From: Pomphorhynchus laevis
Taxonomy: Eukaryota; Acanthocephala; Palaeacanthocephala; Echinorhynchida; Pomphorhynchidae
Assembly: GCA_012934845.2 (NCBI GenBank)
Contig: WNNJ02002631.1
Span: forward strand, 1-64,000
Length of the DNA: 64,000 nucleotides
Direction of reading: 5' to 3'
A program made the translations under genes and the position numbers. The notes under the pieces were generated by a model. It ran no database searches. It was not told the DNA's origin and saw only the letters and a list, made by a program, of their open reading frames with translations. Shown here in pieces: positions 30,960 through 42,655 of the stretch. Position 1 is the stretch's first letter, and each line of letters starts with the position of its first letter.

Positions 30960-31982
30960 TTGAAAAGCATAAGCTTTTCAATGTTTTTTTTACGTAGCTT
31001 CGTCCAGAACTACTCTGGAAGAGTAGTATTCAATTCGATCCGATCATTCGTTAATCAACTAAAAGTCTCATTTTCGTCACATGAACTAATGGATGCTTAT
31101 GAGTCATTTTTCAATAATAATCTGTCCCATCTGGGATCTCTAACGCTGAAGTCCCTACAGGCAACTGTTAAGATTTCTAATTACCCTCCTTATTTGGAGG
31201 AGGAAGATCTGGTTCTCTTACGGGACACGTTCAAGTTGAGTTCTGTCCGCGGATTGAAATCTAAAACAGGGGAATCCTTACCTGTTGCGTTCTGCGGTAC
31301 GGACTTAAGCAACGCTGATATTTTGTCACGGAATGCAGTCAACCCCTTTATGGGGTATAATCTCAGATTCAATTTGGTTGATCAAGATTGCTTCACATTT
31401 CCTCATTGTAACTCCTGCCACTGCTGGGGGCACTGGGCCTCCTCCTGTACGCGGGAGAAATCGTGCGGAGTATGCGGTAAATCTTCCTGTATCGCTTTGT
31501 CAAAGGGGGAGAGGTGCGTAGCTCCCCCAGTCTGTACTAATTGTGGTGGGGACAACCCCGCGTGGTCACGTCGTTGTCGTATTTTCAGAGAATATAGAAT
31601 GAAATATGCAGTCCCGGCTCCCCCAACTGGAAGAAGTTTTGCTGCTGTTGCCGCGCAGCCATCGGAAAGAATGTCCAACATGGATATTTTGCACTTGCTG
31701 GACAACAACGTGAAGAATACATTCTCTCAAATACAGCAGTGGCTAGCACCCCTCCTTGGGGTGTTCCTAAGTTCTCCCTCAGTTCCGTTGCAATCGGAGA
31801 AAGATTGTCCGAAATCAAAGAAAAGGGGTGGATCAGCAAGATCGGTTCCACCCCTCAAGGTTGGCAAGCTGATAAAAGAGAAAGGCGCCTCAAAGGGAAA
31901 TGAAGATACTGCCCTGGGGGTTACGATTCTGGATGGGGCTAGTGGCGAGAGGGGCGACCTTCCCGCACCTAGCTCTGTCTAG
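30960..31982 (+). pseudogene. LINE-A copy 5 ORF1, main piece
   Basis: A 340-codon frame, cut off from the ORF1 N-terminus (30705-30926) by frame breaks around 30.9-31.0 kb. It contains ISNYPPYLEEEDLVLL, NPFMGYNLRFNLVD, and three zinc-knuckle-like clusters: CNSCHCWGHWASSC, CGVCGKSSC and CTNCGGDNPAWSRRC. A serine/lysine-rich tail (PKSKKRGGSARS) follows. It ends 20 bp before ORF2. Confidence 0.8.
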
Positions 31983-32002
31983 GTTGACTTCCCCCGTCCA
32001 AC

Positions 32003-34396
32003 TTGTCTAACACAATGGTGAGTAAGCCTGAGCCTTTTTCACTGAATATTCTTCAGTGGAATTCGGGAGGTGCTTCTGCCCTTAGACTTTTAGCTGGTAG
32101 AGATGCAGATGTTATAGTCCTTCAGGAGACGCGGTCTATCCGTATCCCCCAGGACATTACTCGATTTATCCCTCAGCATATATACACCCACTTCACTCCG
32201 TATATAACGCCTCCTCACTCCTCTTCATCTCAAGGTCTTTTAACCTTAGTTAAATGCTCCTTAAGATCTTCCCTCCTTCTTAACTATTCTTGTCCTGCCC
32301 TATCTTGTTTAGCTATATCACTTCGTAAGAACGGTAAATGTATCAGCATAGCCAATATTTATATGCGGCCAGGAGAAATTCACAAGAACCGTGACCTCCT
32401 GGATCGTTTATTAGGTAGCGGCTATGACATGTTACTTGGTGACTTCAACGACAGAACTGGTCGTTGGATTAATGCAGCAAACCGCAAAGCCAGGAACGAA
32501 TATCTTATTCACAAACCACCATCCCCCACCTTTCATTGCTCAACAACTAATTCACTCCTCGACAAATTACTGCTTCATAAGAAGTGGTATTTAAAACACT
32601 TCTGTGCTGAGCAGTCGCGCCAACAACAGACCACCTCTCATGACCTAATTCGTTGGCGGTTAGAGGAAGATACGTTGCTGAGGAGAAGATTCCACTTTGA
32701 TCCCGTCAGGGTGGCCTTCTTTCAGGCAGCTATCCAACTATTCCCCCGAATTGTGAATGAGAGTTTGACCAAATTTAATACTTACCTCTCTTCGAAAGCT
32801 ACCGCGATACTATTGACTACCTATAAAGGTCGCATATACAATCCCACTCCAACAAAACTCAAGGTCCTAGCTAAAATGCTACGTCTTCCTACTCTCTCTG
32901 TTTCCGCCAGACAAGCCCTCTCGAGTGAATACTGGAGCACTAGATATAGGTTCTAGTTGAGTAGGGATAAGGCAAGCATTTCTCGCCTTAGCCCTTCTCA
33001 TTCTTCCTTCTGGAAGATACTCAAGAAGGAGAAGTTTGTCTGTTGGAAGGATATGGCATTAGGTTGGATTGGTAGAATAGGCCTTGATAAAGTTTTGGAG
33101 GAGGCACTATCCCTTCACAATTATGGAGCCACTCATTTACCCCAACCAATCCCGCCTTGGTGTGACTTCAGGAGTAGGGACTTATCTGTTACAGATATCC
33201 TTAACTCATGGAGGCCACTCCCGGGTACCTCCAGAACCCATGCGCCACTCTCCACTCGTGCCTGTCAGCTTTTGACAGGCAGTCAAAGAAAGGAAGTCGC
33301 CATAACAATGCTATTAGCCTCCCCTTCCGACATTGCTAACATAAATATTAGCCGTCGAGTATTTTTACCTAAAAAGAAGTCGATTACATGTCCCAAAGAT
33401 CTGCGGCCTATTTAAATTCAAAACTCCCTCATCTCCATTTACGAAAAAGCGCTTGCGCGTAAAATCCGTGACCATCTAAATAGGCGAAATTTAATCCCAC
33501 CAGGTTTTCATGGGTACGTAAAAGATCGCTCGGTCCATTCAGCAATAGGTGAAGTGCAACAGTTTTGTCAGGATAACAGTCATCAGCTTGCTGTTGCTGT
33601 CTTTCTTGATTTTTCGGCTGCATTTGACCGCATTTCCATTCCTTTTGTTATCACTTCTCTCAGGTCCCTCGGGTTGCCTGCGAGAATTCTTAACAGGGTG
33701 GAAATATTTCTGTACTCCAAGCGATTCTTCTATGAAGACGACCCTGATGCACGTCAGTTCTATCCTATTACGGGTGTGCCTCAAGGCTCCCCACTTTCTC
33801 CAATCTTGTATCTTGCTGCCTCCATTGAACTATACAAAAAATTCAAACGCGATCAACATATTGTGGTATATGCTGATGATACCACAGCCCTGTTCTCTGG
33901 ACGCAGGTGCAAAGATGTAGTCTCTGACATCAGCCATTTCTTTACAAGATTAAAAGATCAGCTGCCCATTTCCAATCTTGTTTTAAACTCCTCCAAATCG
34001 CAGGTGGTTGTCTTTAATGGCGCACCTGTGACAAAGAAAAAACTCAAGAGATTAGCACTCTCAGCTCTATCTTCCATCCTGACTAATCAACCACTCCCTA
34101 CCTTCACAAATCGAGTAAAATACCTGGGATTCACCATTACGGTGAGCTGGTCAGCGAAAGCTGACCTGGATAGACTAAAACGTATCCTGAAGAGAGCTAG
34201 ATGGGCCCTGAAACGGGCCCAATATATGTTATTGAAAGAGAAATCCCAAGTGCGCCTCTGGGGTACTTGGGCTATCTCAGGATTAGTTTTCTTTTCAAGA
34301 GGACGTCCCCCAGAACAAAGACTAAGGTTTCTCAAGCTCCTCGTCTCGCGTTTACCCAGCATAGTCCGCACCGACTGGACTCTTCGGGGGGGGTGA
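32003..34396 (+). pseudogene. LINE-A copy 5 ORF2: endonuclease and reverse transcriptase
   Basis: One frame of about 798 codons, starting MSNTMVSKPEPF and open apart from a TAG at 32954-32956 and a TAA at 33413-33415. Endonuclease motifs: LNILQWNSGGA, VIVLQETRS, IYMRPG, LLGDFNDRTGRWIN. RT motifs: PKDLRPI, VAVFLDFSAAFDRIS (A), GVPQGSPLSPILYLAASIEL (B) and VVYADDTTALFSG (C). The thumb has KSQVVVFNGAP and QVRLWGTWAISGLVFFSRGR. No RNase H domain is seen. All catalytic residues remain, so inactivation is recent relative to the other copies. Confidence 0.88.
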
Positions 34397-34769
34397 AAGA
34401 CCCCGGGTGGTTCAGTCGCAAGGCGGCGTGTTGGATTGGTTGGGGGCTCAGATCCCCATGGATTTGAGGCTATAATTCTGAAGAAAACGGGCTTGCATTT
34501 GAAGAGTGTCAATTATCTATGAAGAAGATTTAAACTGTAACTGTATCATTGTGTTTATTCTATTTATTTATCCTGCATGTTATTTATCATTAATAAAATC
34601 TATTATTATTCATAATGATTTCACATAATCAGTGAAACGTGCAGTGAGTTAGCATGCGATAGTGCTTCATTTTTACTTCGGAAAAATTCTGATATTTCAA
34701 CAACATTGTAGGTTATTTAGCGTTTCTTGCAATGCCCAGTGGTAATTAATTTGACTTTTTCTAAAACAA

Positions 34770-35980
34770 TCAATTAGGAGCTTCCTCCGATACATAAACT
34801 ACCAAACATGATTATTATCTCGATGGCACAGCCGATTTAACAAGAATACTTTTCAAACTTCCTTAGACCTTTTGTTAAGAATTTTAGGTTATATAGAATA
34901 CCCTTCACAACGTCAGATATCGTTGAAGAATTCACAAACATTTTCAGCTCAACTTTTCAAACTTATGAATAATTTCTTACAAGCCTATAGTGGCAACTGT
35001 TATTTCATGTCCTAAAGATTTGCGGCCCATTTCGATTCAAAACTCCCTAATCTCCATCTACGACAAAGCGCTTGCGCGTAGAATCCGCAACTATTTATGT
35101 AGGCGTAATTTAACCCCACCAGGTGTGCATGGGTTTGTAAAAAGTGCCTGAGTTCACGGTAATATACAAAATGCATCGGATTTGCCAATATAACAGTAAT
35201 CAACATGCTTTGGTTGTTTTTCTTGACTTTTCTGCTGTTTTTGACCGTTTCTCTATTCTCTTTGTGATCTCCTCTCTCAGGTCCATCTGGTGTGCCCCGA
35301 GTTTCACCTCTTTTTCTAATCCTATATATTGCTGCATCCATTGTACTTTTCAAGCCATTTAAACGCGAACAACATCTAGTGGTATATGCTGATGATACCA
35401 TATCCCTGTCATCTAGGCACAGGTGTAAAAATGTAATCTCGGACATCAGCCAATTCTTTTTAAGATTAAAAGACCAATTACCACCATCCAATCTTATTCT
35501 TATTCCGTAAAATCGCAGGTGGTTGTATTTAATGCCGCCCCTACGACAAAGAAAAAGCAAAAGAGACAAGCAATCTCAGCTCTCTCTTGCATATTGAACA
35601 ATCTATCACTCCCTACCTTTACACATCGAGTAAAATACCTGAGGTGTACCATTACGATTAAATGGCTGACCGGACTAGACTTGATTAAATTCAAAAGTGT
35701 ACTGAAGATATCTAGATGAGCCCAAAAACAGGCCCAGTACCTGTCATTAAGTGAGAAAGCTTAACTACGCCTCTGGTGTACCTAGGCAATGTCGGAATTA
35801 GTTTTTTCTAGAGGGCATCCCAATACCAAGGTTTCCTATGCTCCTCGTCTCGCGATTACCTATCATAGTCCGCCTCGACTTAACCCTCGGCTGTGTGAGA
35901 AACCCTAAGTGGTTTAGATGGAAGGCGGCACAGTGGTGTAAGTTGGGTGGTACTAATCCCCCTTTCGTAATTATAATAGA
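34770..35980 (+). mobile_element. LINE-A copy 6, internally deleted
   Basis: About 34775-34985 translates like the ORF1 N-terminal third (GELPPIHKL... then TTSDIVEEF). At about 35005 the sequence jumps into ORF2 just before the RT (PKDLRPISIQNSLISIYDKA) and continues, with further deletions, through YADDTISLSSRHRCKN and KSQVVVFNAAPTTKKKQKR to the 3' part near 35.98 kb. Some 2 kb between ORF1 and the RT are missing. It lies in the same orientation about 150 bp beyond copy 5. Confidence 0.8.
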
Positions 35981-36503
35981 CATCTTAAGACCGATTTTGT
36001 CTATATTTTTCCGAGTATCTACTTTTTCCTTAGTTTTTTAGCCTCATTATTTAACTCATTTATCCACTTATCTGTTTTGTATTTAAGAAAAATGACATTT
36101 AAGTCGTGTTTATTTTTGTTAAAAGACATTCTACAATGTTTACAAGATATACATAAAATTTCAAACGTAATAAATCCTATTTAAAATAAAACTAATTCGC
36201 TTTGGTCAATGTATTATGATAAAAAATTTGATTGTGTTAAGCACTAAAGATAGCTTTATTAAACTTTGTGTTTAACTGGCAAAGATAGTAGCAAAGTAGC
36301 TATTATAGCTACTACCAATATAGCAAATCTAAATTGTCAAAAAAGATCATAATTGCTGCTTAGCAACATATTTTTTAGAGTTATAATCATTTATGTTAAA
36401 TATGTATACTCTGTATTAATACCGATTTGCCATATTTCTGATATATTTACAATGTACTTTAAACTCATATATTTTTACATTTACTTAACGAAGCCGCCAA
36501 TAG
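35981..36503. other. AT-rich spacer upstream of the vWA-like exon
   Basis: No element recognised. The start of any plus-strand gene here was not found. Confidence 0.4.
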
Positions 36504-36806
36504 AATATTGGGCGGATTTTATTTCCAATCAATTTGATTCTCTGTTCACAAGTATACCGCCTGATTCACTTATTGGAATCAGATATATTTTACAGAAAAA
36601 TAATCTATTTACGACAGAATGGCGGACAGAAATCGATTTTAAACGAAATTACAGCAATTTCTCTTTTAATCATTTATTATTGCGGTTGTCTACATTAAAT
36701 CCTGACATATATCGAAAGCGTAACTTTCTGGCATTACTAAAACTGTACTTATATCGTATCGGTGTCTATTCATTAAATGATAGTAAAAGTGAAATAGCTT
36801 TAAGGC
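36504..36806 (+). CDS. Candidate exon A, von Willebrand A-like domain (first part)
   Basis: Between an acceptor CCGCCAATAG and a donor AAGGC|GTATGT lies a 303-bp exon, phase 1 at both ends. It codes for YWADFISNQFDSLFTSIPPD, SLIGIRYILQ, a TTEWRTEIDF strand and a long helix (FNHLLLRLSTLNPDIY, RNFLALLKLYLYRIGVYSLN). This alternation of helix, GI-strand, strand and AL-rich helix matches the middle of a von Willebrand factor A fold. The usual first strand with the DxSxS metal site is not in this exon and was not located upstream. The donor has C at its last exon base, which is weak; without splicing the frame runs on to 36907. Confidence 0.4.
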
Positions 36807-36909
36807 GTATGTACATAATCGTGGATGATATTGTTGTTACAGAACACGAAAATTTAATACTGATTTTCTTTTGTGAAATGATAATGGCCTTCCTCAAATG
36901 TAGCTAGGA

Positions 36910-38315
36910 ATAATTGCAGTCGCATTCCCTTTAACGTTTAAAACATCAAGAAATATTACAATCACGATATAGAAGTAAAATTGAATGTTTATCACTACCC
37001 ATTAGTCTCTATAAATTATTATTTAAGTATAATAATATTTATATTTATTTATTATTCATAATATTAAATTATTTATTATCATATATTTACTATAGGGATG
37101 AATTTATTAAAGACAAAATATAAATTTATTGATGTATCTCGTCACAACTAGGATAAATAAAAATATTCAGAGTAGGGTAGTTCCATTATTTCCTCTAATT
37201 TGAGAACAAATATAGGATTTTTTCCTGTAATTCTCTTTTTCTATGAAGACCTAACATGACATTCTCTAGGTCGCAAATAGTTTTCTCATATTCTTTACGT
37301 TAGCTTATGATTATTATCAAATATTTGATATATCTGTCTAATTTAAGCTTCTTTATGCCTTTTAGGCTGTGTTTACTTGTTAATTAGTGTTGAAGTTTTA
37401 GGATAGTAGTTAGTTAATACAAAGATTAAATTCGTTTGTTCTTTCGTTAATTAGTTCTGAGACGAGTTGTTCGCGAGCCTTAAACATCACATTAACTGAT
37501 TAGATATTAACAAGTTATCAATAATTTCATAAATTTGAATATTCATTCAAATTTGTCAAAATAACATCCCATTATATGCATGGTATTGTCTTGTTTAGAA
37601 TACATTTTGATAAGAATTGTATTTGGAATGGTATAACATGCAGTAACGGGCATGAATTAAAATACGCATTTTCTAATCTTTATCAAAATACAGGTGACGT
37701 AATCAAAGCTTGATCAATTGATCTGTTTCGCTGTTTAAAGTAAGTTCGTATCGTATTTATTATTTAAGATGTAAAAATGCTGAATAAATTATAAACATTA
37801 ATAACCTAAATATGAGCATTGTCTATAGACTTTAGTAATGTGACCATAAAAAATGTTTTAAGGCTTCTAAAAAGGTCTTAAAGGATTTAGTTAAATCCAC
37901 AGTTTTAAATCTAGAATGATTAGCATTTGAATTTCAGTTAAAGATTTGCATTTTTGTATATAAAATTTGTCTTTGTGTGTAAATGTTGTTGCTAGTTTCA
38001 AAATTGTTTCATAATTTTTATTGGATCAAATAACGTTGTTTAAGTCTTCGATTAAACTACGGTCTATCGTGAAAGTAGAATTAAATGGTTTTTGAATATA
38101 TCAAATATATTTAATATAAATTGTTTTTAAATATCTAAATGTATGAAATTAATTTGTTCTTAGGAAATTTACATTTTATTAAAAATAAAAAATTTTAATT
38201 ACATTTTATTAATTTATAGTTACCAAATTTGATTTATAACCAAACTGACAATCAATAATTGTAAATTCATAGAACACCACAGTTTAAAAGTCTATCCCTA
38301 ATTTACAAATTACAC
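36910..38315. other. Probable intron of the vWA-like gene
   Basis: AT-rich; nothing recognised. Confidence 0.4.
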
Positions 38316-38320
38316 AAAAG

Positions 38321-38931
38321 AAAATGTAATATTTAAATATATTAGAAACAAAATGATCTACAATAGCCAAACAAATTGGAAGCACGGCCATAACATATGT
38401 CACTTCTTAAACGAAGTCGTTGAAAATTGTAAGGTCTTGATCATTTTGATAAAAGAAAATCCGTATGCGATTCAAAATGTCTATCAACAAGTAGACCTGA
38501 TTTGGTCTACCATTAGTAAATGTAAAATAAGCGCTGTCGTGGTTACCTTAGGAGATTTTGGACTATACGAGTATTGGAATGATTTATTAGGTCAAAATAT
38601 GGTCATAGGTAGCGATTTGTATGGTACAAATGCATTTCAGTCTATTAGTGAAAATCTCAATCATACGTACATAGGTGAATACTGTCAAGTTTTGAATATG
38701 AACTGTTTTAGTGAAATGAAATGTGTAAACCATACATGTACATTAGCGGAAAACAAATCCTTTATGTCTACAGATGAACTAACTTCGAACCAACCTGACA
38801 TATTTAATATACCGATCACTTCGTTTCGAACACCCAACTTGTCATTCATAGCAATTGTTAACTATTTCAGCATTGGGATCTTTATCACAACTTTAGTGTA
38901 TACAATCAAGTTAGCAATCAATCAGCTGTAG
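38321..38931 (+). CDS. Candidate exon B, vWA-like C-terminal part with membrane anchor
   Basis: An open frame follows the acceptor ACACAAAAG in phase 1, matching exon A. It gives CKVLIILIKENPY (fourth strand), NVYQQVDLIWSTISKCKISA then VVVTLGDFG (helix and fifth strand), YWNDLLGQNMVIGS, and NAFQSISENLNHTYIGEYC, which fits the last helix and closing cysteine of vWA domains. A short cysteine-rich segment follows (CFSEMKCVNHTC), then a linker, and a C-terminal hydrophobic span (IAIVNYFSIGIFITTLVYTI) before TAG at 38931. The product would be a cell-surface protein with almost no cytoplasmic tail. NHT sites are possible N-glycosylation points. Fold assignment is by pattern only. It lies on the opposite strand to the larger membrane-protein gene, probably within one of its introns. 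Confidence 0.45.
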
Positions 38932-39175
38932 ATTTTGTAAATTTAATATAAGCAATGAATCAATTATGTAAAAAATCATATGTAAAAATTGTCTGCTTGA
39001 AAATTTTTATTTTACTAATTGTTTGCTAATTTTTAACATTTAAGTTGATTTTATTGGCAAATCATATAAGTTAATTGAGTCTTCGTATTTTTTACCATAT
39101 ATAAATTTTTTAAATACATATTTTTATCTTAAGATTTTCTATAATTCATAGTTTTTATTACTTAATTTTTATAAA
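38932..39175. other. AT-rich spacer
   Basis: 3' flank of exon B; nothing recognised. Confidence 0.4.
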
Positions 39176-39177
39176 TT

Positions 39178-39325
39178 AACTAATAAATAATAGACAATGT
39201 ATTAGGATAAAAATTGGGGGCATTAGAAGAAACTGCTATGTTATCAGGTTTCGGCTCCTATTGACCATCCAATATAGCGGCAAGGGAAGCTGTATGCTAA
39301 TGATGTATTTCCTCTGATAAAGTGA
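39178..39325 (-). mobile_element. Solo PLE-A terminal block
   Basis: Reads on the minus strand with GAGGAAATACATCATTAGC, then GAGCCGAAACCTGATAACAT and AGCAGTTTCTTC, matching the terminal block at 55.1-55.2 kb with several differences. No PLE-A coding sequence adjoins it. Confidence 0.75.
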
Positions 39326-39595
39326 TGGCATTAAATGAATTCACGTAAAATATAATTTTAATTAACTTTAGTGGTTATGCGTCTTAATTTTTACATTATG
39401 CATGTTGCACGAAATGTACTCATATATATTGACCCACGGAAAACATTGTTCAATATTTCGCAGTCCTATGTTCTTACAAATTTGAAAATCTAGCTAGAAG
39501 GTATGCATTGCATATGCAATTCAGCCTTAATAAAATCGTTAAATGAACTATATTTACCAGGCATATTATCATTTTTGACATAACAAAGAACATAC

Positions 39596-39874
39596 CTGGA
39601 TATTTGTCACTAATTAATATTGACATTGTTGATTCCAATGTGGTCGTATTGTCACTCGCAGTGCATTTGACATGTAAATATTTTCCGATTGTAGCATTAC
39701 CGGGTATGTTGAATATGAAAAAGTTTATTCTACTTTCCGTCAATCTGACAATGTGATCGATTTCAAATGTATATACACAAGCCGGTACACATTCAAAAGG
39801 ACAGTGGATCTTTATATTCTCGTTATTAAGTGCAATATACGTTTCAACCTTATTAGGAATTTGTCTTATAGCAG
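39596..39874 (-). CDS. Candidate extracellular exon, beta-sandwich module
   Basis: A 279-bp (93-codon) stretch flanked by a strong acceptor (TTCTTGCATTATTTAG) and donor (TATCCAG|GTATGT), phase 1 at both ends. It codes for YIALNNENIKIHCPFECVPA, ... YTFEIDHIV, FIFNIPGNATIGKYLHVKCT, ASDNTTTLESTMSILISD. The pattern of alternating strands with a final ASDN ... SILISDKYP resembles a cadherin-type repeat; the two cysteines in IHC and VKC also allow an Ig-like reading. The phase 1-1 borders are typical of shuffled extracellular modules. It would belong to the minus-strand membrane protein whose TM exon is at 23.9 kb. Family is uncertain; coding status is fairly well supported by splice sites and frame. 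Confidence 0.5.
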
Positions 39875-39879
39875 CTAAA

Positions 39880-40380
39880 TAATGCAAGAACGAACATTTA
39901 ACATAATAATATTTTTGATGATGCATTTATATTATATTTAATATTGATATTAAATCAATATATATATATATTTAATTTAAAAAATATATTTAAATAATAT
40001 AATATAATTATTTATTTATTATTTTATTATTTTTATTTATTATTTTTAATTTATAAATAATTTAATTGGACTCATTTACATGATATGATTTAATTACCTG
40101 ATTTGGTAAGTTATAATGAAGAAAATATTATTAACCCATTTAGCCTTTCTGCGTTGGGCAAATAAAATAAATGCGTTGTTATGCATAACCTCTTTCGACA
40201 AATACGTAGCTCAACAAAAGACAGTTTACAAATGAAGCGATTTATATAAAATGCAATAACAAAACATTCAACTTCAATGTAAAGCGTCGATCGCTCTCAG
40301 CGATATACAACCCAAATTTGTGTGTGAACTACATCCTTGTCGACAAAACCGACATGTGAATAAAGAGCATATTTTGTAAC
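39880..40380. other. AT-rich intron-like DNA
   Basis: Includes one copy (about 40125-40172) of a 45-bp repeat found again at about 40757-40803. Confidence 0.4.
40125..40172. repeat. Dispersed direct repeat, copy 1
   Basis: TTATTAACCCATTTAGCCTT then CTGCGTTGGGCAAATAAAAT; nearly the same at about 40757-40803 in the same orientation. Confidence 0.75.
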
Positions 40381-40482
40381 CTGAGATATCCATGAAATGA
40401 TATGTATCACGATATCCATGAAATGACACTCTCCATGCTAACGGTCGCTTTGTGGCATGTGCATCACTACATGAAGTTTTCA
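40381..40482 (-). CDS. Weak candidate small exon
   Basis: A 102-bp segment between CCTGTTTAAG (acceptor with an upstream pyrimidine run) and ATCTCAG|GTTACA (donor), phase 1 at both ends, coding for KTSCSDAHATKRPLAWRVSF then a short HGYRDTYHFMDIS. It contains a duplicated CATTTCATGGATATC. Evidence is the splice context and phase only; it could be chance. Confidence 0.25.
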
Positions 40483-40552
40483 CTTAAACAGGATTAAGAC
40501 TATATTCCGCCCTAACATTGACAATTCGTCTTTAAACACTTTAAGATTACGA

Positions 40553-40669
40553 CTAAATTCGGATTTCCAAAGCAGACAATACCGTATTTAAATGTCCCAA
40601 ATTTAATTTAAGCTGTTCAAGAATGGTGGCAATCATAGATGACGTCTTTAATAATACTTTTACTATAGC
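40553..40669 (-). other. Coding-like fragment
   Basis: Minus-strand frame reading AIVKVLLKTSSMIATILEQL then KLNLGHLNTVLSALEIRI and TAG. The amphipathic helix pattern looks protein-like and an AATACG|GTATTG donor lies inside. The link to a gene is unknown. Confidence 0.25.
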
Positions 40670-40756
40670 TTGATAAATCGCCATTTATATTTATCAAGTT
40701 GGTGAAAATTTATTTATTAATATATTTTTATTAAAAATCATAATTTATTAATGAAG

Positions 40757-40803
40757 AGAAGTTATTAACTCATTTAGCCTTTCGGCGTTGGGCACATAAA
40801 ATA
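40757..40803. repeat. Dispersed direct repeat, copy 2
   Basis: Second copy of the repeat at about 40125-40172; both lie beside AT-rich DNA near PLE-A terminal motifs. Confidence 0.75.
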
Positions 40804-41640
40804 AATGCGTCTCTTTACATTTATCAATCAGATCAAGTAACTGACCTGACGATTATGTCATATAATATAATTAAACCTCAAACATTAGTTAATTCATTAT
40901 TCAATGTATCTTCCTGAAGATACATTGTATCTTTCAATGTATCTTCATGCATCTAACTGTCAGATCAGGTAACATAATCTACGTATATTAATTTATTTAT
41001 AAATTTAAATGATAAATAAAAAATAATAATTATAAATAATTTTATATAAGATTTCATATAACTTATATCAAGTAAAAATTTAAAATCGAAATTAAAAATA
41101 AAAGTACATTTTTATGAATTGACTAATAAATAATAGACGATGTATTAGACTAAGAATTAGAACTTATCTTATTTCAACGTTGCATCCTTAAGAGCGACTT
41201 TGTTGCATAATACACACCACTTATAGTGTTCATTTGTTGCAGAGATGTTCAATCATAGCGTTATATAAATTTTGCATTATTCAAAATAATGCAAAATATT
41301 TATTTTGAATTTCAATATTCAATATAATATTCAATATTTCTTTTATTTTAAATTTCAATTTTTTATTTTAACTTGATTTAAATTATAGAACATCTCAAAA
41401 CAATTATTTATTTTATTATTTAATTATTAAATTTTGATTTAGCATTATTATGTTTTGTTTATTTTATAATTATATTAAATACGTAGACTCAGTTAGCTGA
41501 TTTGATGGTATATAATATATTAATCAGTTTACAAAAATTCAGGGTTATAAGAAAACTGAAATTATAATTTAATTATATTAACATCTTTAAAGTATTTTAC
41601 AAAATACGCATACTCAAAATACGCAGACGTCGCTTTAATT
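40804..41640. mobile_element. PLE-A outer terminal sequences, scattered
   Basis: Variants of CAGATCAGGTAACTGAGTCT occur at about 40830 and 40965, and its complement at about 41490; the TGAATTGACTAATAAATAAT block is at about 41117. These are the parts found outside the terminal block in the 54.9-56.8 kb copy. No coding sequence. Confidence 0.55.
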
Positions 41641-41644
41641 GAAC

Positions 41645-42655
41645 AAATGATATTATTTATATCAAGTAAAAATTTAAAATCGAAATTAAAAATAAAAGTA
41701 CATTTTTATGAATTGACTAATAAATAATAGACATGTATTAGACTAAGAATTAGAGGTCATCAGCAGAAGCTGCTATGCTATCAGGTTTCGGTCCCTATTC
41801 CTCAATCCAACATAGCAGTGGGGCCAAATACATTCTAATGACGTATTTCCTCTGATGAAATTTGATTAGCAAGTATATTATTCTAATACAAAGTATATTA
41901 TTTATAATCCATTTATAAAAATTTATTAAGGATAAGACTACCAGATAAATTTACTCACTTTTTAAATAAAAATTATTAGAATTAAATACACATATATCAT
42001 CAATGTATCGAAACATATATTTCATATATTTATATAATTTAGATTTATTTTTTACACAGTAATGAACAAATTCATATTCTATAACGCTTAAAAACAAGTC
42101 AGCTATAATTGGGCTACTATTACCACCCATTGGAATACCTTTTATTTGTCTTAATATAGATGTCCCTATATAACACCTTAAAAACACCTAAAACCAATAT
42201 CGTTACAAATTGTCGCAATTCTTAAAATTTCATTATTTAATGTATTATATTTTATATTATATGGTATGCATGAATGCTCATGCAAAAATATGTTTCTTGT
42301 AAATTTAAATATGTCATCTTTACGATATAAATTAATAGTAGTTTTAGTTAATGTTAAATTTAATGTTCATATCTAGATATACATCTTCTTTATCATTAAT
42401 ATTGGTTTTGTTAAGAATAAGGCTTTCTGCATAAATTTGTTCACTAATTGAATAAAAATTATTAGAATTAAATACACATATATCAGCGATGTAGCGAAAC
42501 ATATATTTCATATCTTTGCATAATTAAGATTTATTTTTTACATAGTTATGAATATATTCTATAATGCTCAAAAATAAGTCAGCTATAATTGGGCTACTAT
42601 CACCTCCCATTTTAAATAAAAACCTTTTATGCCTAAATATCGATTCCCTACTGTT
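41645..42655 (-). mobile_element. PLE-A fragments with terminal block and RT active site
   Basis: A terminal block (about 41705-41870) is followed, reading up the plus strand, by a minus-strand RT piece (41951-42187) with GIPMGGNSSPIIADLFLSVI and the active site FRYIDDICVFN, then the C-terminal piece (about 42190-42410) and a second copy of the active-site region (about 42420-42640). The duplicated pieces show at least two overlapping insertions. Confidence 0.78.

Larger units (their letters stand above)
30690..34620 (+). mobile_element. LINE-A copy 5, near full length, best ORF2
   Basis: Plus-strand copy with ORF1 (about 30705-31982), ORF2 (32003-34396 in one frame with two in-frame stops), a C-terminal stretch continuing in another frame after a run of eight G near 34385, and an AT-rich tail with TATTATTATT near 34600. 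It is the least damaged LINE-A copy here and the best template for the family. Its 5' end abuts copy 4 in inverted orientation with only tens of bases between. Confidence 0.9.
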
